Shown one piece after another: positions 8,436 to 17,069 of a stretch of 36,316 bases of DNA. Position 1 is the stretch's first letter. The number at the start of each line of letters is the position of its first letter. This DNA comes from an uncultured Spirochaetales bacterium (GTDB taxonomy: Bacteria; Spirochaetota; Spirochaetia; Sphaerochaetales; Sphaerochaetaceae): positions 1 to 36,316 of the forward strand of contig CAKQRI010000016.1 of assembly GCA_934271365.1 (NCBI GenBank), read 5' to 3'. Under the pieces are notes generated by a model. The model had not been told where the DNA came from, ran no database searches, and was given only the letters and a program-made list of their open reading frames with translations. Position numbers and translations under genes: made by a program.

Positions 8436-11400
8436 TGAAATTCAAATTCAAGATACAGGATTATCAGACAGAGGCCGTCCATGCTGTAGTCGATGTATTC
8501 AAAGGGCAACCTTACAATAATGGACTTTCATACAAGAGGGATATGGGAAAAGGCTTCGTATCACTCTTTGCGGAAGATAGTCTTGGTTATGGCAACAATC
8601 CAGTTGCCCTTGACAGTGCAGACTTGTTCAGCAATATCTCGGATATTCAGAGGAACAGCAATATTCCTCTGTCTGAATCCCTCTCAAAGGAGCTTGGTGC
8701 ATGTTCTCTTGATGTTGAGATGGAGACTGGAACAGGCAAAACCTACGTTTACATTAAGACGATGTTCGAGCTGAACAAAAAGTACGGCTGGAGCAAGTTC
8801 ATTGTCGTCGTTCCATCTATTGCCATTAGAGAAGGCGTGAAAAAGACTTTTGAGATGACTGTCACTCACTTCATGGAGCATTACAAAAAGAAAGCAAGAT
8901 TTTTCGTCTATGACAGTGACAATCTCAACCAGATTGAAAGCTTCTCATCAAGCATCGACCTCAATGTAATGATCATCAACATGCAGGCTTTCAACTCTTC
9001 TCTCAAGGAAGGAGCTGTGAATAAGGCTGCCAGAATTATTTATACAGAGAGAGACGAGTTCGGATCAAGAAAGCCAATTGATGTCATCAAGGCTAACAGA
9101 CCAATTCTCATTCTTGATGAGCCTCAGAAGATGACAGGAGCAAAGACTCAGCAGGCTCTGAAGAACTTCAATCCACTCTTCAGCCTAAATTACTCCGCAA
9201 CACATAGAAAGAAACATAATGCAATCTATATCCTTGATGCACTTGATGCCTACAATAAGCGCCTTGTAAAGAAGATTGAGGTAAAAGGCTTCGAGATAAA
9301 GAATATCCCAGGAACTAATGGCTATCTATTCCTACATGAGATTGTGCTTTCAAAGAACAATCCTCCTGTGGCGAAGATAGAGTTCGAGAAGCTGCAGAAA
9401 AATGGAGTAAAGCGTGTTGCGAAGAGTTTCCAACAAGGTGAGAGCATCTATGCGGAATCAGGAGAGATGGAGCAGTACAAAAATGACTACTTCATCAGTT
9501 CAATTGATCCTCTCAGAAACAGCATAACGCTTGGTAATGGCACTACACTTTATGCTGGAGATGCAGTCGGCGATGTCTCTGAAGATGATATCCGTAGAAT
9601 TCAGATTAGGGAAACGATTGCATCACATTTCGACAAGGAAGAGGAGCTTTTCAACAAAGGCATCAAGACTCTTTCCCTATTCTTCATTGATGAAGTTGCA
9701 AAGTACAGACAGTACGATGAGAACGGTGAAGCTTCTCTTGGTGAATATGGAAAAGTATTCGAAGAAGAGTATCAGGCTGAATTGGATAAAAGACTCACTT
9801 TATTCACAGATACGTCTTATCAGAAATATCTCAGAGAAATGTGTTCAGATGTTCATCGCGTCCATAATGGATACTTCAGCATCGACAAGAAGGGGCACTT
9901 TGTAGACAGCAAGCTGGAGCGTGGATCTGACGAAACTAATGACATCTCAGCATTCGATCTCATAATGAAGAACAAGGAACGCCTCCTCAGTTTTGAGGAG
10001 CCTACACGCTTCATCTTCTCCCACTCTGCCCTTCGTGAAGGATGGGATAACCCGAACATTTTCCAGATCTGCACCCTGAAGCATTCAAACAATGATGTTG
10101 CACAACGCCAGGAAGTCGGAAGAGGACTCAGACTCTGTGTTGATAAAGATGGAAACAGAATGGACAAGGAGCTGCTTGGTTCTGAGGTCTTCAATGTAAA
10201 CATGCTCACAGTCATTGCAAGTGACAGCTATGCATCCTTTGTCAGCAATCTCCAGAATGAAATGAAGGAGAATATGGCAGAGCGTCCAAGAAAGGCTGAC
10301 TTCGACTTCTTCAAGGGCAAGACAATTGTTGTTAATGGAGAGAAAACAACAATCACAGAGCAGACAGCCAAGAGCATCTACAGGTATCTTCTCAGGAATG
10401 ATTATCTGAACGATGACGATACCGTTTCAGACCTTTTCAAGAACGCTGAGAATCAAGGAACACTTGTACCACTTCCGGAAGAGCTGAAACACATGCAAGA
10501 AGGCATCATCAAGCTTGTAAAATCTGTATTCGATACAAATATTCTCAACGAGCTCTTCAATGATGCTAGAGGCACAAAGATTGCTGACAATCCTCTTAAT
10601 GAGAACTTCAGCAAGAAGGAATTCCAGGAGCTATGGAAAGCCATCAGTCCTAAGTATGTCTACAAGGTTGACTTCGACAGCAACGAACTGATCAAGAAAT
10701 CAACTGATTACATCAATAATCATCTTAATGTCAGAGAGCTTCAGTATGTCATCAGAAAAGGCGAACAGAAAGACATGATGACTCAGGATGGAATCGAAAC
10801 GAAAGATAGCTTTACAACTACTGCTTCAGAAAACAGAAAGCTTGGACGCAAGGCATCATCTACTACCTATGATCTTGTCGGAAGGATATCAAAAGCCACG
10901 AGCCTTACGAGAAGGACTGTTGTTACCATTCTAAAAGGATTGGATCTTGCCATTTTCGATATGTTCAAGCTCAATCCTGAAGACTTCATTGTACAGGTAT
11001 CAAAGTTCATCAACTATCAGAAAGCGACGATGATTGTAGAGCACATCTCATACTCTGAAGCACAGGGTGTTGCACCATACGATCCATCAATCTTCACAGC
11101 AGAGAAAGTTGACCGAGATTTGATAAAAGCCTATGAAGGCAAAAAGAGTGTTCAGCGATACATGTTCCTTGACGGTAAGGTGGAAGAAGACTTTGCCAAA
11201 GAGATGGATATCCCTGACAACGAAGTCTATATTTATGCCAAGCTTCCAAGAGGATTCCAGATTCCAACTCCTATGGGCAACTATGCACCGGACTGGGCTA
11301 TCGTTTTCCATCAGGACAAGGTTAAACACATCTTCTTTGTTGCAGAAACAAAGGGTACTTTGGATTCCGAAGAGTTGAGAGGGATTGAAGACGGAAAAAT

Positions 11401-11509
11401 CTCATGCGCTAAGAAATTGTTTGGTAGCATACGAACAAGAGATATTCATTATGAGCATGTAAGCACATACCAAGATTTGATGGATAAAGTCATTGGTGAA
11501 GCAAAATGA
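8435..11509 (+). CDS. res: Type III restriction endonuclease Res subunit
   Basis: A 1024-residue helicase-nuclease. Walker A is METGTGKT (96-103) and motif II is DEPQ (228-231), the form characteristic of Res. Motif VI is QRQEVGRGLRL (from 557). The C-terminal PD-(D/E)XK nuclease is visible as PDWA (952-955, D953) followed by ETKG (E971, K973). Length is near the usual 950-1050. With Mod it should cleave DNA after ATP-driven communication between two unmethylated sites. Its ATG overlaps the mod stop and its own TGA overlaps the next ATG (ATGA), so the operon is translationally coupled throughout. All key catalytic residues appear intact. Confidence 0.93.
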   Translation: MKFKFKIQDYQTEAVHAVVDVFKGQPYNNGLSYKRDMGKGFVSLFAEDSLGYGNNPVALDSADLFSNISDIQRNSNIPLSESLSKELGACSLDVEMETGTGKTYVYIKTMFELNKKYGWSKFIVVVPSIAIREGVKKTFEMTVTHFMEHYKKKARFFVYDSDNLNQIESFSSSIDLNVMIINMQAFNSSLKEGAVNKAARIIYTERDEFGSRKPIDVIKANRPILILDEPQKMTGAKTQQALKNFNPLFSLNYSATHRKKHNAIYILDALDAYNKRLVKKIEVKGFEIKNIPGTNGYLFLHEIVLSKNNPPVAKIEFEKLQKNGVKRVAKSFQQGESIYAESGEMEQYKNDYFISSIDPLRNSITLGNGTTLYAGDAVGDVSEDDIRRIQIRETIASHFDKEEELFNKGIKTLSLFFIDEVAKYRQYDENGEASLGEYGKVFEEEYQAELDKRLTLFTDTSYQKYLREMCSDVHRVHNGYFSIDKKGHFVDSKLERGSDETNDISAFDLIMKNKERLLSFEEPTRFIFSHSALREGWDNPNIFQICTLKHSNNDVAQRQEVGRGLRLCVDKDGNRMDKELLGSEVFNVNMLTVIASDSYASFVSNLQNEMKENMAERPRKADFDFFKGKTIVVNGEKTTITEQTAKSIYRYLLRNDYLNDDDTVSDLFKNAENQGTLVPLPEELKHMQEGIIKLVKSVFDTNILNELFNDARGTKIADNPLNENFSKKEFQELWKAISPKYVYKVDFDSNELIKKSTDYINNHLNVRELQYVIRKGEQKDMMTQDGIETKDSFTTTASENRKLGRKASSTTYDLVGRISKATSLTRRTVVTILKGLDLAIFDMFKLNPEDFIVQVSKFINYQKATMIVEHISYSEAQGVAPYDPSIFTAEKVDRDLIKAYEGKKSVQRYMFLDGKVEEDFAKEMDIPDNEVYIYAKLPRGFQIPTPMGNYAPDWAIVFHQDKVKHIFFVAETKGTLDSEELRGIEDGKISCAKKLFGSIRTRDIHYEHVSTYQDLMDKVIGEAK

Positions 11510-12342
11510 TTGATATAACAAGCCAGACTATTGAAGAGATATGTGAAATCATTGGAGATTCCTTCACTAAATCAGAGTTGAAGAAATTCCTTCATCATGC
11601 TCGCATACCAGAACAAGATGATGGTAGCAAGAAATATGAAAATGTAGCTTATGTTCCAGGATTAAGAAAATCAAAATGGCTTTTCAACTGCATAGTAATA
11701 GAACAGAGGCAAACACCTAACTGCTTTGTCGCCTTTCTGAAAACCGTGTATTCGCCATCTACTGCTCTTAACCCTGATTTGAAACCAAAATATGGAGAGA
11801 CACTCCAGAAGGTTAACATGCAACTAGCCTTGGTGGGGCTTGAAATAACAAAAAGTGGTGATATCAAGACAGTTATAAAAGCTACCACGGCAGATGAAGT
11901 AGAAAGACGATTTAACAGCATTCAGAGAAAGCTATCTCAGCGAGGAATCCACCATGAGGTGACAAAGTACTGCACACGAGAACTTCTCCATGAAAACTAT
12001 ACTCATGCCGTCTTTGAGGCAGCGAAAGGGCTTGCTGAGCGAGTGAGAATAATGACCAACACCGACAAGGATGGAGGGGAGTTGTTTGATTATGTCTTTA
12101 GCACTAAAGCTCCAAAACTGCTAATTAACGAACTTAAAACGCAAAGCGACAGAAGCGAGATGCTAGGCTTAAAAGAACTCATGTGTGCAATATTTCATCT
12201 CATAAGAAATGAGATAGCTCATATTCCTGCCATTGACTGGCAAGTTAACGAACATCAAGCTTTGGATATCCTTACAATGATTTCAGTAGCTCATAACTAC
12301 CTCGACAAGTCCTTTCCATATCCCACTTACAGCAATGGTTGA
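11506..12342 (+). CDS. HEPN-domain protein, TIGR02391 (Ymh-like) family
   Basis: A 278-residue protein. The C-terminal half contains AVFEAAKGLAERVR and then HLIRNEIAH, where R234-x4-H239 is the R-x4-6-H signature of HEPN ribonucleases; the whole region resembles TIGR02391. The N-terminal ~130 residues are not recognised. HEPN proteins are frequently RNA-cutting toxins in abortive infection, and here the gene is joined to res by an ATGA overlap, suggesting it is a working part of the system rather than a bystander. Codon use is more AT-rich than in res. Its 3' end overlaps the convergent gene by 16 nt. RNase activity is inferred only from the motif. Confidence 0.78.
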   Translation: MIDITSQTIEEICEIIGDSFTKSELKKFLHHARIPEQDDGSKKYENVAYVPGLRKSKWLFNCIVIEQRQTPNCFVAFLKTVYSPSTALNPDLKPKYGETLQKVNMQLALVGLEITKSGDIKTVIKATTADEVERRFNSIQRKLSQRGIHHEVTKYCTRELLHENYTHAVFEAAKGLAERVRIMTNTDKDGGELFDYVFSTKAPKLLINELKTQSDRSEMLGLKELMCAIFHLIRNEIAHIPAIDWQVNEHQALDILTMISVAHNYLDKSFPYPTYSNG

Positions 12343-13112
12343 AAAAACTGAATCAAGGCAGCGACCGAGGCAAAGAATTCAGTTGATCCTTTGATTCCTT
12401 TTAATGCTGCAATTGCGGTTTTGATAAATTGCTTTCTCGGATTACCGGTTTTTACTTCGTCACTAATTGTAGTCAGGCTACTATTCACCGTCTCAGAATC
12501 ATCTTTAGATAACGAATTTGATTCATCTTTTATTCTTGAAATTAGTTTCGATAATTCAGTAACATCAATTCCTTGATTGTTTGTTGCAGTAACAACAGAT
12601 GAATCATTTGCTATGATTACCTGCCCGTTTCCACCGACAATAGAGTAAGTGACACTTTCATCCAATCCCATATCAATCCCCAGCTTCACTAAATAGTCGC
12701 TAATATGATTTATCAAAATCCTTACAACACGGTTGTTAAAATCCTTCATCATTTCATTAAAGTTATGAGAAGCCGAATATGATTCTGCAATTTCTAGGTA
12801 TATTTGAATTTCATTAGCTTGTATATAATCCAGAATTGCAGTAATGTTCCTCACTTCTTCTTCATTGGTTTCACCGAGTGCAAATATCGCTCGTCCATAT
12901 GACCTAGAAACTTCCTCTACTTCATTTGCCACGTTTAGATCGCATTCGCCACAAGCTGAAACATAGTCGAAAATAATTGGAGTAGACTTAACATAAGTAA
13001 CAAATCGCTTAAGCACGCTATTGTAATCTAGATAATCAGCTTGCAGTAGTCTATTAGAAATCGAATTAAAATCATAAATCTGTTTTCGCAGCTCGGATTT
13101 AGTCAAAATCAT
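12327..13112 (-). CDS. Unknown protein with Ser/Thr/Asn-rich linker and hydrophobic C-terminal tail
   Basis: 261 residues, AT-rich gene. The N-terminal ~160 residues are helical. A beta-like GGNGQVIIANDSSVVTATNN segment follows, then a charged helical region and a C-terminal end GIKGSTEFFASVAALIQFF, which could be amphipathic or membrane-inserting. I have an impression that this C-terminal module recurs on proteins in accessory islands, but I cannot name a family. The start ATG overlaps the stop region of the zinc-ribbon gene by 14 nt, so the two are coupled. It converges with the HEPN gene. A membrane-acting effector is a guess from the tail only. Confidence 0.65.
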   Translation of the reverse strand: MILTKSELRKQIYDFNSISNRLLQADYLDYNSVLKRFVTYVKSTPIIFDYVSACGECDLNVANEVEEVSRSYGRAIFALGETNEEEVRNITAILDYIQANEIQIYLEIAESYSASHNFNEMMKDFNNRVVRILINHISDYLVKLGIDMGLDESVTYSIVGGNGQVIIANDSSVVTATNNQGIDVTELSKLISRIKDESNSLSKDDSETVNSSLTTISDEVKTGNPRKQFIKTAIAALKGIKGSTEFFASVAALIQFFQPLL

Positions 13113-13557
13113 AGTTTATAACTCCACAAAACGGACAATAGCATCCTGTCATCTTATACAAGGGGATAATCTTAATAGATTTATGACAGCAAGTAAATGA
13201 AACTATCTCCATAGCGTCAATTGTGGAAATAATAGGCGATTCGTGCTCTCTTTCTAATTTACTTTCTACTGAGAACGATACTATACCAGCAGACCTCGTT
13301 TCCAACTTTTTTTGCTCATCCTCAATGTATTCCCGAGTCCAGTTTCTTGCTTTTACAAAAGCCAAATCAAGAACATCTTGTGTGAGATAATTATCTCCTA
13401 TTAGTCCACAGCTAGGGCAATGAATATCAAGTACACATTCACTCTGAAAATCTTCTGGTGTCACTTTGAAGAAAGTTCCGCAATTAGGACATTGTAACAA
13501 AACATAGCCATCATTATCTGTAGAAATTGAGATTTCAAACTTTATTGAGTCACCCAT
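13099..13557 (-). CDS. Zinc-ribbon protein, unknown function
   Basis: A 152-residue protein with two candidate metal sites: CPNC...CPSC near residues 24-50, and a C-terminal CCH...CPFC pair near 121-147. Either two ribbons or one ribbon closed by distant cysteines is possible. The ATG at 13,557 was chosen because AAAGGG lies about 9 nt upstream; an upstream TTG at 13,611 extends the frame but has no ribosome site. The 3' end overlaps the next gene by 14 nt. A sensor or nucleic-acid-binding role is possible; the family is not recognised. Confidence 0.65.
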   Translation of the reverse strand: MGDSIKFEISISTDNDGYVLLQCPNCGTFFKVTPEDFQSECVLDIHCPSCGLIGDNYLTQDVLDLAFVKARNWTREYIEDEQKKLETRSAGIVSFSVESKLEREHESPIISTIDAMEIVSFTCCHKSIKIIPLYKMTGCYCPFCGVINYDFD

Positions 13558-13607
13558 TATTTCATGCCCTTTGTAGCTTATTATTTTATCTTGTTTACAA
13601 GCCCAAA

Positions 13608-13994
13608 TCAATTATAGTAATTCAGGCTTACAATATTATAAATATTATTACAATTTTTGATATAATAAATAGATGCAATGGCTAGAAAACATAAAAATAC
13701 TAATCCGGGGATTATCCCCTTTGCCTTTCGTTTAGTCCTGTCTCTGAGCAGACAGATTATTGTTGTGATGATTGCAAATGCCACAGCTTCTGATATGTAC
13801 CTTGCGATGGAATCACTTGATATCAACCATCTCGTGATGAACAGCACAATGGGAAGCAGAATGATAGGAAGCCACTTCATATCAGGCCTGTCAGCTTCAT
13901 AGAAGATCATCATGAATATGAGATGGAGGAAAACCCAATCCGAGATGAAGGATATCGGGAAGAAGATTACGAAAGCAAGTACATAGTAGCCCAA
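13608..13994 (-). CDS. Small multi-pass membrane protein
   Basis: Up to 128 residues with about four hydrophobic segments (residues ~4-30, 41-58, 66-82, 93-111) separated by short charged loops such as RDRTKRKAK. The frame opens with TTG, without a convincing Shine-Dalgarno, 5 nt after the stop of the truncated ATP-binding gene, so translation may be coupled to it or the true start may lie further in. No family is recognised. It lies just upstream of the zinc-ribbon gene on the same strand, so it may belong to that cluster. Confidence 0.5.
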   Translation of the reverse strand: MGYYVLAFVIFFPISFISDWVFLHLIFMMIFYEADRPDMKWLPIILLPIVLFITRWLISSDSIARYISEAVAFAIITTIICLLRDRTKRKAKGIIPGLVFLCFLAIASIYYIKNCNNIYNIVSLNYYN

Positions 13995-13999
13995 ACTCT

Positions 14000-14749
14000 T
14001 TAAATCTGTTTCCCTAGGAAACGATACTTTCCTTTCCCATATCCTTTAACTTCTGCTATCAAATCAGCCTCTTTCATCTTTTTGATAAGACCTCCTGCTG
14101 CTGTCTGAGAATCCCCGGTCAATAAAGCAACATCCTTTCGACCGAAAATACCTTCATATCCAAACTCCTGAAGTAATCTCAGTGCTTTGGCTTTGGTATT
14201 CTTGTTTACTTCCAATCTGTTGATTGCCTCTTCAATCGTAACATTTTCGGACTCAATCGCAACTTTTTCCGAGGCAATCGCAACTTCTTCAAGAGTTTTT
14301 CCATAATTCAGATTCTTGAGAATTACAGAGAACTGGGAAGAGTCAGAGAAAAACTCAGGCTTTAGATCCTCGCTGTAATTAACTTCTAATTCATAGTTCT
14401 CTATGATCTTCTTGATCCCGCTTCCCTGGCGTTCCATATAGCCAAGTCTTGCAAATACATCAGCAAGCACAGGATTTCTGCGTTTTGAGATTATGGACTT
14501 GCTCAGGTCAAGATCCTGGATATTTTTCCCACTTACCATACCACCAAGAGACGTGATTTCAAGCCTGTCATCAAAAATATCGATATGAACCTCGCTGCCA
14601 AGCTCCAGATAACTACGATGAATCAGAGCATTCGTAAGTGCTTCGAGACAGCTTCTTTCTGCATATTCAGGCATTTCTATTCTTGATGTAAGAGCTTTTC
14701 TCCACATCATCCTATTATGACGTTTTATGAAGTTCATGCCTTCTTCCAT
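14000..14749 (-). pseudogene. 5'-truncated ATP-binding protein (AlbA_2/RecG-C-like, HATPase_c_4 half)
   Basis: 249 residues remain. They contain the C-terminal ATP-binding module: ALTNALIHRSYLELGSEV, IFDDRLEITSLGG, SKRRNPVLADVFARLGYMER, QGSGIKK. Intact relatives carry an N-terminal AlbA_2 (Schlafen-like) domain of about 200 residues before this point; here the reading begins at EEGMNFIKRHNRM, which is normally internal. The upstream sequence instead encodes the tail of a TIGR04076 gene that overlaps by 35 nt. A deletion has fused the two. The C-terminal winged-helix part (about 165-245) looks intact. A residual product could be made, but it is probably not functional. Confidence 0.75.
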
Positions 14750-15092
14750 CGTTACAGCATGTAATCATTGTATTCTCTTCCTTCATCCAGCTCTTCATTA
14801 TCGATCCTCCTTCAATGGCTGCATAGATATAGCGTGAAATCGCATCCCAAGCCTCAGAGCAGAATGGCATTTTAGGACCACCTGCAACCTTATCCGCATC
14901 GCCAGAGGTCTTTACAAGCGTATTGATGCCCATATGCCAGAAATCATCACGTTCGTCATCACGGCAGAATATGAATTCATCTCCGACATTGTAACATGCA
15001 CAGGCTCCAGCATTCGGATTCTTGCAGTACTCCTTCTGAAGTTCGGGATAGTGCTTCTTGTCCAGAACAATGACTTTTACCTTGTGCTTCAT
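14715..15092 (-). CDS. TIGR04076 family protein, probably altered C-terminus
   Basis: 125 residues. KVKVIVLDKKHYPELQKEYC, GDEFIF, CSEAWDAISRYIYAAIEGG and MITCCNDGRR match the short TIGR04076 family of unknown function, which carries conserved cysteines. Family members normally end with a beta strand after the DGxRP motif. Here the last residues (HELHKTS) are encoded by DNA shared with the truncated ATP-binding gene, so the native last few residues were probably replaced by a deletion junction. AGAGGATGAGA before the ATG is a good ribosome site. The gene follows the first DUF4143 gene by 12 nt. Confidence 0.75.
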   Translation of the reverse strand: MKHKVKVIVLDKKHYPELQKEYCKNPNAGACACYNVGDEFIFCRDDERDDFWHMGINTLVKTSGDADKVAGGPKMPFCSEAWDAISRYIYAAIEGGSIMKSWMKEENTMITCCNDGRRHELHKTS

Positions 15093-15104
15093 TCTCTCAT
15101 CCTC

Positions 15105-16268
15105 TTAGTAATTGATAATCTCGCCATTCCAGAGTTTGTCCAGAAACACCTTCCATGGCATTATCCTGATTCCATCTTCAGTTGTACGCTCAAAGAGTTC
15201 ACGGCATACGATTATATAATCCTTTACAGCATTCTCATCCATGAAAGCCCTCAGTCCCTTGAGTTCTTTATTAGTGATGTTCTTTGCTGTCTTCACCTCA
15301 ATGGCAACCTTGTTTTCAACAACGAAGTCAACCTCATAGCCTTCACGGGTACGCCAGAAGTAAAGTTCATCATCTGTCATGTTGTAGTCGATGCAGGCCT
15401 TCAGTTCCATAAAGATGTAGTTCTCGAACATCTTTCCATACTCTGTCATCGTCTCGGTAGGAACAGGCATCCTGGTTGCGGCTCTGGCAACTCCGATATC
15501 GAAGAAATAGAACTTCGATGTATTCACAGGAGTCCTCTTCGATCCTTTCCTGTATGGCCTTAGATAGTAACCAATGAAAGTGTCTACAAGAATCTGATAC
15601 CACTCCTTGATCGTATCTGCGGACATCCCTATATCCCTAGATACATTTGAGAAGTTCATCAGCTCCGTATTCTCGCTCGCTGCGAAGGTGAGGAAGTTAC
15701 TGAAGGCTCCAAGATCACGTCTTTCTCCTTCGGCTGCAATCTCATTATCGAGATAACCTCTGACATAGTTCCTGAGCTGAGTCTGATATGACTTGGCCAT
15801 AAAAGCCTTTGGAAGCATTCCTGTGGAAAAGATCGAGTCAAGTTCTGGATTCCAATTCCTGATTTCCTTCCATACAAGAGGGTGCATAGAGACTATTCCG
15901 GCTCTCCCTCCAAGGAGATTGCTTCCGCTCTTCTTCAGTTTCCTTGCACTGGATCCTGTGAGAAGGAACTGGATATTGCTATGGGTCATGATATGCTGGA
16001 TGTCGAGAAGCACTGGAGGAAAGAGCTGCACCTCATCGACGATGACAAAGCCTTCAGTCTTTCCTTTCAGCATGGATCTCAGAAGCACTGGATTACGACG
16101 GAATGCATCGAGAGTATCACCATCAAGGAATGTGATAGAAAGGATAGCTTTCTTCTGAAGCTCATTCTCGATATAGGATGTCTTTCCTGTCATCCTCGGT
16201 CCGAAGAGGAAAAGAGAGCTTTCTTCAAGCAGATCTTCAATCTCAAGTGCTCGTCTTATATATTCCAT
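15105..16268 (-). CDS. AAA ATPase with DUF4143 nuclease-like domain (paralogue 1)
   Basis: 387 residues. N-terminal AAA_14 ATPase: Walker A GPRMTGKT (23-30), Walker B VIVDEVQ (75-81), and the sensor segment LLTGSSARKLKKSGSNLLGG. The middle holds a winged-helix-like stretch (NFSNVSRDIGMSADTIKEWY). The C-terminal DUF4143 has a restriction-endonuclease-like core with D314 and E324-V-K326 preserved. The cellular role of this widespread family is not established. AGAGG precedes the ATG. It shares its layout with two further copies at 18,105 and 19,815 but lies inside the tRNA-bounded island. A TATAAT box (16,288-16,293, minus strand) and an upstream palindrome suggest its own regulated promoter. 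Confidence 0.9.
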   Translation of the reverse strand: MEYIRRALEIEDLLEESSLFLFGPRMTGKTSYIENELQKKAILSITFLDGDTLDAFRRNPVLLRSMLKGKTEGFVIVDEVQLFPPVLLDIQHIMTHSNIQFLLTGSSARKLKKSGSNLLGGRAGIVSMHPLVWKEIRNWNPELDSIFSTGMLPKAFMAKSYQTQLRNYVRGYLDNEIAAEGERRDLGAFSNFLTFAASENTELMNFSNVSRDIGMSADTIKEWYQILVDTFIGYYLRPYRKGSKRTPVNTSKFYFFDIGVARAATRMPVPTETMTEYGKMFENYIFMELKACIDYNMTDDELYFWRTREGYEVDFVVENKVAIEVKTAKNITNKELKGLRAFMDENAVKDYIIVCRELFERTTEDGIRIMPWKVFLDKLWNGEIINY

Positions 16269-16287
16269 ATTGTTACCTCTAATCGAA

Positions 16288-16323
16288 ATTATATCTAAAA
16301 ATTCCGAGTCATACTAGGAATTT
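16288..16323 (-). promoter_or_regulatory. Promoter and palindromic operator of DUF4143 paralogue 1
   Basis: A minus-strand TATAAT lies at 16,293-16,288. A 25-bp palindrome with arms AAATTCC (16,299-16,305) and GGAATTT (16,317-16,323) and inner arms AGT/ACT is centred at 16,311, where the -35 box would be. The centre is 43 bp upstream of the ATG. Confidence 0.6.
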
Positions 16324-16987
16324 GCAAGAAAAGTAGCAGAAAAATCAAAGCCCCTGAATTAAGAATTGCATCATGCCTGAGAAAAGAATGGATTCAAGCT
16401 GCAATTTCCAAAAACTTATAAAAATGTAAGAAAACTATTCTTTATTATTAAAACAGTTGCTCATTAGAAGAGTAGACGGGGCCGAAGCGGCGATCTGAGA
16501 TCAAAACAGCGTGAAACAGTCTTTCAGAGGGATGCAACGGGCTTTCTGCTATCTGAAATATGACGTTTCATTGCGATAAAAGCATGGGAGTGGAGGTCAA
16601 TTCAGTAGCCAGACTCAGAAAACAGGCAACAATGACTCCGAGAAACGCAACAATCCTTCTGTTTTCATTCTGCTCCAGGCATGGTCTGCCATGTGAAGAA
16701 CTACATAAATAAGAACGTATACGAGAATTGGTATTTCACATTGGAAAAACGCTGTTTCAGCGACTGACAATTGGTTTTTAAACGAGGTTCCGAGCATTTG
16801 CAATCGTATTTCCTTTTTGTGCAACAATGTAAAGAAGAAAGGGAAAGTCACTTAGTATTTCATGATTCCGTTCTTTGTTGCACCTTTCCGGCTGACAATT
16901 GAAAGTGCAACATGTCTTCTTCCCCTTGAATCAGGTTTCAAGGCTCTTGCAATTACTTTTCCTTTGTGTTAAGCAATGCTATTGCTT
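16324..16987. other. Non-coding island end
   Basis: No gene is supported. Short imperfect repeats are visible: TGACAATTG occurs twice (about 16,765 and 16,893), and each copy is followed 30-60 bp later by a TTGCAAT...TTTCCTTT segment. This looks like a decayed duplicated sequence at the right edge of the island. No RNA gene is recognised apart from the tRNA pseudogene that follows. Confidence 0.4.
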
Positions 16988-17062
16988 GTGGGAATTGCGA
17001 AGCTGGTTATCGCGCTGGCCTGTCTATATATGTGGAGTGGGGTTCGAGTCCCGTCTCTCACG
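16988..17062 (+). pseudogene. tRNA-Asp pseudogene (degenerate copy of 658-731)
   Basis: A copy of the island-border tRNA-Asp. The D arm and the 5' side of the anticodon arm are identical over 28 nt (from GCGAAGC to CTGTC), and the acceptor 3' side CTCTCAC is kept. The 3' side of the anticodon stem is replaced by TATAT, the variable region is altered, the T stem has two mismatches and acceptor position 7 is mispaired. It cannot fold or decode. A decayed terminator follows. Best read as the far attachment-site copy of an element integrated at tRNA-Asp. Confidence 0.85.
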
Positions 17063-17069
17063 CTAGGTT

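Noticed and set aside
2697..12342. DISARM or BREX system
   Set aside because: DISARM needs DrmA/DrmB and BREX needs BrxC/PglZ; neither is present. The methyltransferase-nuclease pair is plainly type III.
13678..13902. 74-codon plus-strand frame
   Set aside because: Antisense to the membrane-protein gene, with no ribosome site and no domain.
15882..16298. Long plus-strand frames antisense to DUF4143 paralogue 1
   Set aside because: They mirror the coding frame, have no ribosome sites and encode no recognisable protein.
16988..17062. Functional second tRNA-Asp
   Set aside because: The anticodon stem cannot form, the T stem has mismatches and no promoter is seen.
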